Shown here: in pieces, positions 7,804 through 16,366 of the stretch
Numbering within the stretch: position 1 is the stretch's first letter
Layout: each line of letters begins with the position of its first letter
Source: Desulfobacter sp.
Lineage (GTDB): Bacteria; Desulfobacterota; Desulfobacteria; Desulfobacterales; Desulfobacteraceae
Assembly: GCA_028768545.1 (NCBI GenBank)
Contig: CP054838.1
Location: forward strand, 62,001 to 126,000
Direction of reading: 5' to 3'
Length of the DNA: 64,000 bases
The notes under the pieces: model-generated
What the model was told of the DNA's origin: nothing
The model's input: the letters and a program-made list of their open reading frames with translations, nothing else
Database searches by the model: none
Program-made: the position numbers and the translations under genes

Positions 7804-10800
7804 TAGACCAGCAGAGGCAAAATCCATGGGTCTGGCGTAAAGTCCTTTTTGTTCCAGGGCTGACGCCATATTCTTTGCATCAAACAGATCATCAAACTGT
7901 CCCATGATCACCCGGTACCAAATGCCCTTGTCTCCTAAATCGCTTCTCCTGATGGACAGGCGATCGTCAAGGCACCCCACGATTTCACTGATTGATTTAA
8001 GCCCCTGAACCGCATCGCCCACACTCCGGTAAGATGCCGTGTGCACACCGAACTGCCGCCCCTTTTCAACGGGCGGCAGTATGCTGATTTTTGTTTCATC
8101 TTTCCGGCCAGGGCCCTGGCCTGGAAAGAGAAGGCCATGTTTCCGGCAATCACCCGGTGCCAGATCCCTTTTCCAGCCCCAAGATCTGTTTTCTGGATGG
8201 TAAACTCTGCCTGTTCCAACAAGGCCTTATGCTTATTTTGCAGGTACCCGATACCGGCAACGGCCTTGTCAAGGGATCGGTATGAGGCCAAATGAAGTCC
8301 GTAGTGCTGTTTGACAGCCGCCTTGGCAGCCGTTTGACTGATCTCTTTTACCCATTTTAATTTTGGAACGGCCGCAATATTGGGGGGGGGGTTGGGTTTT
8401 GGATGGCAATGGAATGGATTCAAGGCCAGGTCGTGTTTGAACCTGGGCTTGTTTCCCCGGCCCGGCAGGGATTTCACCCCTTTCAGACGCCTGGGAAACT
8501 GGCGTTGGAGACAATACACCTGGTTTTTCCAGTTTGTCGCCGGGCAATGATCCAACCGGTCCAATTTCCCGGGATTGGGCAGCCAAACCATTGTCCCGGA
8601 CCCGGGCAGGGTCTTCTTGGGCCAGAACAGGTGTTGCCGCCATGGCCCCAGGATCTGGCCTTTCATAGGTGAATACCAGGTCATGACCGTTGACCACAGT
8701 CCCGTCATCCCCTATGGTGACGGGCAGCAAAGCCATTGCCCGGGTTCCCAGATCTTTTTCAAAATCAGGCGCCAGCCTCACTGAATACCTTCCCGGGGGA
8801 ACTTTCATAAACAGGTAAAACCCGTCATATTCTGACTTGATCTCCTGAATCACTTTTCCGGAATTGTCCAAAAGCTGAAGCGGGGCATGATTCAGACTCT
8901 TTTTCTCCCCTTTAAGATTTTCCAAAAACAGGGTACCGTCAACCTCCCCTGTTGTGATCACCGGGATATCAACAATTTGTACATGGCCCGGCCTGGGCAA
9001 TATGGATTTTCCCTGTTGCCCGGGTTCCCAGAACGGATCCTCCAGCGTCTCTGTTTTCAGGGTGATGTCTGTGGGTATATTTTTTCTTAACCCTGTGATA
9101 AACCCGATGCCGTCAGCATCGGTTTTAGCGGTTTTATATGCCTGATCTGCCTGGACCTCGGCGCCTTCCAGGGGCTCATCCCCCTGGTCAAAAACCGTGT
9201 TGCTGTTTTTATCCAGAAAAACCCGGGCAGAAACAGCGCCCTGGTCAGCCTGGCGGATGGACGAAAATTTTACTTTTTTGGACCTGGGTTCCATGCCCAT
9301 TGAGGTGGAAAAAGATAAGAACCCAGTGAATTCATCATTGGAATTATAGGAAACACGGGGAGAGAGGATAAATTTCCCGTTATTCCAGTTGACCCCCAAA
9401 GAGCCTGTTGTCAGATCATCGTTCTCCATATCATGGGTAAAACTGAGTTCAGAGTTGAGTTCCCGGGTCAGGTCGTAAAGTCCTGAGACCCCGGCCTGAT
9501 CCAGCCCAAATTCCGGATACATATTATAGTTCAAATGGGTCCGCAGCCTTAATTTCCCAAGCTGGGACGTGGTCTGAACCGATCCTTCCACATTGGAATT
9601 TCCTTCAGGCGCGTTGGTATCATCCTTGTACTGAAGATAATTATTCACATAGGTATTGTTCAGATTGGCTGAAAACCGTGCACCCAGGATCCGCTCCTCC
9701 GAGGTCTCCCGCCGGGTATTTTTAAAACTCAGGGAAAACGGAATCTGAGTGATATCCTCAAAGGCGTTCAGGGTACCAAAGGTGGAAATATCGGTTCTAT
9801 ACTTAATCTTGTTGGATTGATCGGTTTCTCCCTCTTTGATAAAATTGTGATACACCTGTTGTTTGAGCCTGAAATCCAAGTTTCCAAACCTTTTCTGGCC
9901 CGTGACTTCAATGGCGTCTCCCCCGTTCAGATCATGGATATAATCGCCGCTGACATAGGCCTCTTCAATCTGGCCCTGGGCACCGATATTCACATAATGA
10001 TGGGTCTCATCATTGATATCCTGGGAGAGCAGCCCCCCCTGGAAGGCCAGATCCCGGCTAAGCCCATAACGGTATCTGGCCTGAAGCCTTAAAGATTCCT
10101 TGTCTGCCGTTTCAGGTATATACTGCCTTGCATCAAACAGCCTTTCATCTTTCTGGGATACTGAAAACTGGTATTGATGCTCACCCGGCTTGATCATGCC
10201 GGCCCCCACGTTGATGCGCTTGATCTCTTCTTTTTCCTGGCCCTGGGGACCGTAGAATTTCAAAAGAAATTCATTGTTTCCATAGTAAAGAGGAACATCA
10301 TCAAAATCATACCGGCCCTTGGTTCCCACCCGCTGGCTGCTGAGAAGCATTCCGTTTCTGTACAATTCAAAATCCCAGCCCGGTGCCATATTACCGGAAA
10401 AAAAAGTGGTATCATATTCACCGGGCATATCAAGGGGCAGGTTCTCCAGGGTGGCGCCCCGTTCATATTTTCCGCCGTCTATAACGGGAAACCCGGGGAT
10501 ACGGACATCCCCGATGCCGATGCGGGTGGCATTTAAGGGACCGAGAAGTCCCCCGTCAGGATCCTCCCGGGCCAATGTCAGCCGGGTGGTGCTAAAGGGT
10601 TCGTTTTCATCCCCTGTCATATAGAGTTCCGAATTCATGAAACCAAGATCCCCTCTACCCAGAAGGTAATAGTTCCCCCTTCCCCCCCCATGGATGGATT
10701 CTGTATCCTTATAGTCTCCTGAAAAGCCGAAATCCACAAACATGGGATCAATAAAATTGTATTCCGGCGGTTTTAAGGGAAGTTTCGCTGCATTGGGTTT

Positions 10801-11703
10801 ACGGCCCCTTTCCCTCCTCTGGAGCTGTTCTCTATCCAGACGGGCCTGAAAGGGCAACGTCTCTTGGGGATCTAAAACCAGGGATTGATCACTAAAATCA
10901 TAGGTAAACCCGACAGGAAACCAGTCTTCCAATGCCCGGGTATCCACAAAGACCTCATCTTCCCCGGTCATAAACTGATCCGGTCCAAGCTGAACACTTT
11001 GGCCGTCAACCTTTCCCTGTCCGGACGCAATATCCAGGTAAACCCTTCGATCCTCGGTTAAAAACCACCCCTTGACCTCTTTTTGCGCCATATGGGTGTG
11101 AATATTAAAGTCAAGAATCCTGGCCAACTCTCCCAGGGGAACCAGCAGGGCATCAGACCTGTGGTATCCCATGAGCGACGGGCTCAAGATATGGTTCCCG
11201 GCCCTGACATTTAAAATCACTTCCTGAAGGCGGTTCTCCGGATCATTGGCGGGCAAGGCTTGGGCAACGGAACTGCCGGCCGCAAGATCCTGACCCCAAA
11301 GCTTTGGCCTGGCCCCAGCCGGATTCAAGGAATGAATTTCCGGCAGATCAGGTGCTTGTTTTTTTGGGGCAGACAGGCCCATGCGATTTGAATCAAAAAG
11401 ATGAATTCCCTGACGGCTGATCTTCCGGGTTAACTCGTCAAACCGGGTTAAATCGATTTGTCTTCCCTGGCGGGCATTCCCCAACAATTTATGACGGGCC
11501 ACGATCATCTCCGCCACCTCAAAGGCCGGGCCGTCAGTTTGTTGACGAAGTGCCATCCATTTGCCGTACTGGGTCGTGGGCCTGAGCAAAGCTGTTGCCG
11601 CCTCAATGGTATAAGCGCTGGAAAATGTATCTATGCCTTTCCCAACAGGAGATTTGGGGACCGGCCCCTCCCTGATGGGAAACCCATGAGAAATCGATGT
11701 CAT
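7795..11703 (-). pseudogene. Usher-like outer-membrane protein with SdrD-type and two SPOR domains, two frameshifts
   Basis: Start ATG 11703. In order: an N-terminal region of about 150 aa; a plug/barrel region recalling FimD/PapC-type ushers (PGEYDTTFFSGNMAPGWDFE, GTKGRYDFDDVPLYYGNNEF, many alternating beta strands); SdrD/CarboxypepD-like domains (SARVFLDKNSNTVFDQGDEP, then EYDGFYLFMKVPPGRYSVRL); a Pro-rich linker; and two SPOR repeats (LHLASYRSLDKAVAGI and VHTASYRSVGDAVQGL). The frame breaks at a run of ten C in the coding strand (8382-8391; nine would restore it) and again at 8059-8062 (one more base would restore it). No signal peptide is visible after the start, and the 5' leader is interrupted by an IS. 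It converges on the DUF4402 genes and probably exported their products. Confidence 0.6.
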
Positions 11704-11724
11704 CCCTGGTATTCCAAAATATTT

Positions 11725-13035
11725 CAGTGATGTCCGGTTAGGTTTTTGCTTGCTCAATAATTTTTTGATCTTTGACAATATTATCCCTGTTTGAACTATG
11801 AGAGCCCTGCTCCTCGCAGCCAAACAGGTCATTTAGAATGGCGGTTCGCAGCTGCCGAACTCTTTTGATCGTGACCTTTTCATTAAACTGTTTTTGGCAA
11901 TGGATTGCCAGTAACAGGTAAGTGATAAGGCCGCCAAGAATCTGAACCATAAGGCCGTATTCACTGCGGGCAATGAGATGATATACCTTCAGATGTTCTT
12001 TCCACCATTTGAAAAAATCCTCAATGGTCCACCGGAGTTTATAAATTGTTGCTATTTGTTCCGCTGTTAAATCATGCCTGTCAGTTGCCACATAGTATTT
12101 GACGCCAGCAATTTTATAGCCAACAACCCGAACAGGCCTTTTCGTCTGGTTTTGATTCGGAGTACCAAGTTTAACCAGTGCATCATAAAAAATGTAGCTG
12201 TCGGAAGGGGTCTCGTGGTTATCAATAATTGTTCTTGTTGTCCTGGTTTTTATACGGCAGACAAAATGTTTGCCTTGCTCCTGAAGCAGGTCAAATTCTT
12301 TATGGGATTGATATCCACGATCCATAACACCTGTTTGCCCCTTGGAAAGTATTTTGGGAACAAAAGTGCGTTCAGCGCCGTTGCCTTCAGTCAAAAAGAT
12401 TTTGTTTGGGATTCCGTGATTAATGTCAAATCCGCAATGTACTTTGGCTTTTTTACTTCCTTTTCTGTAGTTCGCCCAGTGCATTGAAAGGACTGCATTT
12501 ATGAGACTACCGTCAATGGAAACCAACTCTCCTAACTCGGCGTGTTCACCCGGATGACACTCAAGAGCCTGTTTATAAAGATCCTCAAAGATAAATTGCA
12601 GTTGTTCGAGTCCCCTGTGATTGATGGCTTCACAGAAACTACTACGGCTGATACCACCGTCTGGCGCAATATTTTCTTTAGCAAAAACATTCTCCTTGAG
12701 ATCCTGAATTAAATGTCGGGCAGACTTGTGCTCCTGAAGATGGAAATAAACCAAAGCATTTATCTGGTCTTCGAATGTCATTTTTAAAGGGCGGTCTCCT
12801 CGAGATTGTAATTCCGGTGCTTTTGAAAGTGACTTTATCAGAGGGCACCTGAAATTGTCAAAGTTCAGGGACCGTAGTTGTTTTTTAGGGACTGAGATGT
12901 GCGTCATTTGAGCTCCTTGAGTTAAATTTTCAAGGCGCACAAAAATTTTTACGCACATTTGTCAACACAAAACAGACTGTTTTTTCAATGATTTTAGATG
13001 CTTTTTATATGCAACAACCTAACCGGACACTACTG
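11725..13035 (-). mobile_element. IS4-family insertion sequence, copy 1 (1311 bp)
   Basis: The ends are imperfect inverted repeats: left CAGTGATGTCCGGTTAGGTT and right (reverse strand) CAGTAGTGTCCGGTTAGGTT, with two mismatches in 20. A 9-bp target duplication flanks it. An almost identical copy lies at 39517-40827; two single-base differences were noticed, one silent and one changing Ala to Ser in the transposase. It is inserted between the sigma-54 promoter and the start codon of the usher-like gene, in the same orientation. Confidence 0.9.
11738..12907 (-). CDS. IS4-family transposase (copy 1)
   Basis: DDE transposase of about 389 aa. ATG 12907 is chosen because AAGGAG precedes it; a 17-codon upstream extension lacks one. 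DDE pieces are LGELVSIDGSLINAVLSMHW (first Asp), GQTGVMDRGYQSHKEFDLL (second Asp) and the Y-(2)-R-(3)-E-(6)-K signature YKLRWTIEDFFKWWKEHLKV (Glu), which defines the IS4 superfamily. An N-terminal DUF4372-like segment (FDNFRCPLIKSL) precedes it. The gene is intact, so the element could be active; the near-identity of the two copies suggests recent transposition. Confidence 0.9.
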   Translation of the reverse strand: MTHISVPKKQLRSLNFDNFRCPLIKSLSKAPELQSRGDRPLKMTFEDQINALVYFHLQEHKSARHLIQDLKENVFAKENIAPDGGISRSSFCEAINHRGLEQLQFIFEDLYKQALECHPGEHAELGELVSIDGSLINAVLSMHWANYRKGSKKAKVHCGFDINHGIPNKIFLTEGNGAERTFVPKILSKGQTGVMDRGYQSHKEFDLLQEQGKHFVCRIKTRTTRTIIDNHETPSDSYIFYDALVKLGTPNQNQTKRPVRVVGYKIAGVKYYVATDRHDLTAEQIATIYKLRWTIEDFFKWWKEHLKVYHLIARSEYGLMVQILGGLITYLLLAIHCQKQFNEKVTIKRVRQLRTAILNDLFGCEEQGSHSSNRDNIVKDQKIIEQAKT

Positions 13036-13083
13036 AAAATATTTAGTTCATGGCCCTGATTTTTCAGGCGCCAGACTATACTG

Positions 13084-13099
13084 AGCAAATCTTGTGCCA
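13084..13099 (-). promoter_or_regulatory. Sigma-54 promoter of the usher-like locus
   Basis: Minus-strand TGGCACAAGATTTGCT matches the -24/-12 consensus TGGCAC-N5-TTGC(A/T) essentially perfectly, with GG and GC ten bases apart. Removing the IS4 element would place it about 45-60 bases upstream of the usher-like start codon. It implies control by an NtrC-type activator, none of which is encoded nearby. Confidence 0.65.
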
Positions 13100-13287
13100 T
13101 TCCTAAAAAAACACGATTCAAACCAGGCAGGCAAACCACTTGCCCGAAAAAAAATAAAAAATAGGGATAATTCAAGGCAGGAAAAAAGGGAATTTAAGCA
13201 AATATCTGCAGCCAACACAGGTGTCAGCCACACTCCCTTTTCAGGCTTTTAAATGATGGCGGATCTATCAGCAAGATGCTCTCAAAT

Positions 13288-13872
13288 CTATTCTTCCCCC
13301 CTGGCAAAGGTCTTGAACAAAGCCAGATTGCTGTCCAGCAAATGGTCTGGAAGAAGGTCTTTCAAGGCTTGGACATAGTGGGATTCATCCACATCTGCCA
13401 CCAGGGTGTAACGGGCCACCGTGCCCAGCAGGGCCATATTCTGCATCCGGGGATCCCCCATGCCAGAAAAATCCACCCCCAGGCGTTTGATACCAACGGC
13501 GTCACAGGCAATCTTGATCTGGTCGGCCGTGATTTCAGCACTCTGCCCCAGGCGGACCGGCAAAGGCTGCCAGGAAACATTCATATAGACCAGGGTCCCA
13601 CCTTTTTTAATGGCAAGGCATAATCCCCGCATGGCCTCATGGACCTCCATGCCCAGAACAAGATCGGCCGAGTGCTTCATGGTCATGGGAGAATGAACCC
13701 GCACCCCGCACCGGATTCTGGAAACCACCACCCCGCCGCGCTGGGCAAGGCCGTGGGTATCCACGGCAATGACTGGAATGCCGGCATGGTCAATGCCCCT
13801 GAGCAACGCCTGGCTGAGCAGCCCTATGCCCTGGCCGCCCACACCTGTGATATGAATATTAAATTGATTCAT
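13288..13872 (-). CDS. iorB: Indolepyruvate:ferredoxin oxidoreductase, beta subunit
   Basis: Gamma-domain-type subunit of a 2-oxoacid:ferredoxin oxidoreductase (194 aa). It begins INITGVGGQG-like (FNIHITGVGGQGIGLLSQAL), the hallmark of IorB, and continues with DTHGLAQRGGVVVSRIRCG and SADLVLGMEVHEAMRGL. Its start overlaps the end of iorA by 4 bp (ATGA), so the subunits are translationally coupled. The heterodimer oxidatively decarboxylates aryl pyruvates from aromatic amino acids to aryl-acetyl-CoA and reduces ferredoxin. Confidence 0.92.
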   Translation of the reverse strand: MNQFNIHITGVGGQGIGLLSQALLRGIDHAGIPVIAVDTHGLAQRGGVVVSRIRCGVRVHSPMTMKHSADLVLGMEVHEAMRGLCLAIKKGGTLVYMNVSWQPLPVRLGQSAEITADQIKIACDAVGIKRLGVDFSGMGDPRMQNMALLGTVARYTLVADVDESHYVQALKDLLPDHLLDSNLALFKTFARGEE

Positions 13873-15722
13873 TTGTTCCTCCTGTGAAATCCAATGGCCT
13901 GCTCAGGACATGAGGTGCGGCAGGACCCGTCCCCGATGCAAAGATCCGGGTTGATATCGATCTTGCCTTCTGGCTTGCGGACAAAGGCTGGACAGCCAAA
14001 CCCTTCAACGCATTCGTGGGTATGGCTACAAAGGGTCTGGTCAATCTCTATGCAATGTTGGACAAAGCCTGGTTTTTTTCTCTGGATCCGGTTGAACTTG
14101 AGCATGCAAGGATGCCTGGCAATGACCACGCTCAACCCTTTCACGGCCATGGCCTGCTTGACCATGTCCCCAAGCCTGTCCTGGTTGTATGTATCGCAGG
14201 AAAAAATGGATTCTATGCCCAGCCCCTTGAGCAGGGATTCAACAGCAACTTTTCCTCCGGCATGATCCTGATGACCGGTCATGGCCGTGGTCCCGTTTTC
14301 CATAAGAATGAGGGTAATATCGTGATCGTTAAATATGGCATTGATCAACCCGGGCAGACCGGCATGAAAAAAAGTGGAATCCCCGAGAAAGGCCACCACC
14401 CGTTTTTCAGCGTTGTTCAGGGCAAGGCCCGATGCCATGCCGCAGGATGCCCCCATGCACATTAAAATTTCACCCACCTCGTAGGGGGGCATGTATCCCA
14501 GGGTGTGGCAGCCGATGTCGGCCACGGTCACATCTTGTTTTTCCAACACTTTTTTGATGGCAAAAAAGGCACTGCGATGGCCGCATCCCGGACACATCTG
14601 GGCGGGCCTCGGCGGCACATCTGTCAGGAGAACCGGATTTGCCTCCCGTTCAGGCAAAAACCCGGGCCATTCAGATCTGATCTTGTCCCAGACCTTGTCC
14701 GGGACATATTCCCCCACAAAATCTTCGGGAGAGGTTTTGCCGACAATTTGGGTGGTCAGCCCGTTGTCATAGGCCATGGACTTGATCTGCAGTTCCAGAA
14801 TCTCATCCAGTTCTTCCAGGATCAATACCTGATCATGGGACCTGAGAAAGGAAAGAATGATGGATTCATCCAAAGGATTTACCGCCCCGAGTTTGAGAAT
14901 GCCGGGGGTTACCGCTGCAAATTCCAGTACATCCAAAAGGGAAAGATAGGTCAGGCCCGAGGTAATGATGCCTTTTTTCACTCCGGCAGAGCCCTTATCA
15001 ATGGTGTTCAAGCCTGCCTGCCGAACAAAGGCTTTGCTCCGGGATAATTTTTGGATGGCCCCGCGTTTCATGTCCAGAGCCATGGTGGTCAAAGCGATAT
15101 AAGGGCCGTTTTCCCGTTTAAATTCGGTTTTGTAAGGCAACGGCGGCCTGGTCCGTCCAAATTTAATCTTTTGGCGGGCATGGCAGACGTGGGTGGTCAG
15201 CCGCAGTACCACCACGGTCTGTTCTTTTGCAGCAAGGGCAGCGGCATGGATATAGTATAGATACGCCTCTTGGGGGTCGGCCGGTTCAAGCACGGTTACC
15301 CGGGATATTTTATAAATATTCCGGTTGTCCTGTTCGTTCTGGGAGGAATTGGCGCCCGGGTCATCCCCCAAGATGACCACCAGACCGACAGTAATGTTCA
15401 TCAGACTCAGCTGGACAAAGCTGTCCAGGGCCACGTTAAGTCCCACACTCTTGTAAAAAACAGACGAAAGATTGCCGTTGACCGCAGCACCAAAGGCCAC
15501 TTCCGTGGCCACTTTCTCATTAACGGAAAATTCAAAATAAAACGGGCGATCCTCTATGGGGATACTCTCAATGGCGGTGGCGATTTCCGGGGTGGGAGAT
15601 CCGGGATAAGAGGTGACCACTCGGGTCCCGGTCTCTATCATGGCCCGGACAATTGCTTGGTTCCCCATGAGTATTTCCTGGAAATTCGTCCTGTTCATCA
15701 GGATATCACCGAGTCTCTTCAT
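13869..15722 (-). CDS. iorA: Indolepyruvate:ferredoxin oxidoreductase, alpha subunit
   Basis: 617-aa large subunit, started at ATG 15722 behind a strong AGGAGGGGG. It has the pyrimidine-binding N-terminal domain (MGNQAIVRAMIETGTRVVTS, YPGSPTPEI), a core domain, the TPP-binding domain (PGCGHRSAF; GDSTFFHAGLPGLINAI, then NGTTAMTG) and a C-terminal ferredoxin domain. That last domain is unusual: the two cluster motifs read CSHTHECVEGFGCP and CIGDGSCRTSCP, so the second cysteine of each CxxCxxC is replaced by Thr and Asp. CIGDxxC resembles the Asp-ligated cluster of Pyrococcus furiosus ferredoxin. The operon is iorA-iorB. Confidence 0.93.
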   Translation of the reverse strand: MKRLGDILMNRTNFQEILMGNQAIVRAMIETGTRVVTSYPGSPTPEIATAIESIPIEDRPFYFEFSVNEKVATEVAFGAAVNGNLSSVFYKSVGLNVALDSFVQLSLMNITVGLVVILGDDPGANSSQNEQDNRNIYKISRVTVLEPADPQEAYLYYIHAAALAAKEQTVVVLRLTTHVCHARQKIKFGRTRPPLPYKTEFKRENGPYIALTTMALDMKRGAIQKLSRSKAFVRQAGLNTIDKGSAGVKKGIITSGLTYLSLLDVLEFAAVTPGILKLGAVNPLDESIILSFLRSHDQVLILEELDEILELQIKSMAYDNGLTTQIVGKTSPEDFVGEYVPDKVWDKIRSEWPGFLPEREANPVLLTDVPPRPAQMCPGCGHRSAFFAIKKVLEKQDVTVADIGCHTLGYMPPYEVGEILMCMGASCGMASGLALNNAEKRVVAFLGDSTFFHAGLPGLINAIFNDHDITLILMENGTTAMTGHQDHAGGKVAVESLLKGLGIESIFSCDTYNQDRLGDMVKQAMAVKGLSVVIARHPCMLKFNRIQRKKPGFVQHCIEIDQTLCSHTHECVEGFGCPAFVRKPEGKIDINPDLCIGDGSCRTSCPEQAIGFHRRNK

Positions 15723-15875
15723 TTATCCCCCTCCTGAAAAATTAGGCTCTCTTCACGTTTTTATTTTACCCTGAAAACTAAAGTTTTAAGTTTTATCGGG
15801 TCTTGTGATCTGATATCCTTGCCTTGAAACAAATAAACTTTACTAAAAAAGGCATGGCCAAGGCCATGAATCACC

Positions 15876-16364
15876 ATGTGGATATTTGAAAATATCAGAG
15901 CATCTGTAACAGGCGGCAAGCCTTTGTACCTCTTAATTAAAGAGTATATTCAAAATAAAAATTTAAACTTCATCATTGCAGGGGGAGACTGTCTGAACAA
16001 ACCCCAGAGCAGGCTGGAAAAAGGAAAACTGGATATCTACCTGGACGAATTTTCAAAATCTAATTTTTCAATGATCTCCTGCGCTGAACAGCGTCTGTCA
16101 CCCCCATTTCTGGCAGCAGATATAAATCCTGTGACAGGGACAGCCCGGATAACCTTTCTCATTGATCTCACCCAAGAAGCCCTGGACCAAAAAGCCTCCC
16201 CTTTTTATTCAAAAATAATGGGTGCCCTTTCCACCCAGATTTTTGCAGCCAGGCCAGATGCAAAAAAGATCTATTTCCCCTTTGTGCTGGAAGATACCGT
16301 GGGCCGAGGGCTCAAACGGCTGCCCATGGACGAGGGCACAGCCCTCATCCAAAACAGAATATAG
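15876..16364 (+). CDS. Conserved-looking hypothetical protein (162 aa)
   Basis: Not recognised. A soluble protein without signal peptide or membrane helix. It starts MWIFENIRASVTGGKPLYLL and contains an IIAGGDCLNKPQSRLEKGKL stretch, a central FLAADINPVTGTARITFLID strand pattern, and an FPFVLEDTVGRGLKRLP ending. The start ATG 15876 has no clear ribosome-binding site; a GGCATGGCCAAGGCCATG palindrome lies just before it. It is transcribed divergently from iorA and ends 2 bp from the convergent beta-CASP nuclease gene. Base composition is like its neighbours, so it looks like a genuine lineage gene. Confidence 0.6.
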   Translation: MWIFENIRASVTGGKPLYLLIKEYIQNKNLNFIIAGGDCLNKPQSRLEKGKLDIYLDEFSKSNFSMISCAEQRLSPPFLAADINPVTGTARITFLIDLTQEALDQKASPFYSKIMGALSTQIFAARPDAKKIYFPFVLEDTVGRGLKRLPMDEGTALIQNRI

Positions 16365-16366
16365 GG

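Larger units (their letters stand above)
11716..13044. repeat. 9-bp target duplication of IS4-family element, copy 1
   Basis: AAAATATTT occurs at 11716-11724 and again at 13036-13044, directly abutting the element ends. It marks a simple insertion into the leader of the usher-like gene. Confidence 0.85.

Noticed and set aside
11704..11832. 43 extra N-terminal codons of the usher-like protein
   Set aside because: They lie within the IS4-family element end and cannot be native; a stop precedes ATG 11703 in the restored sequence.
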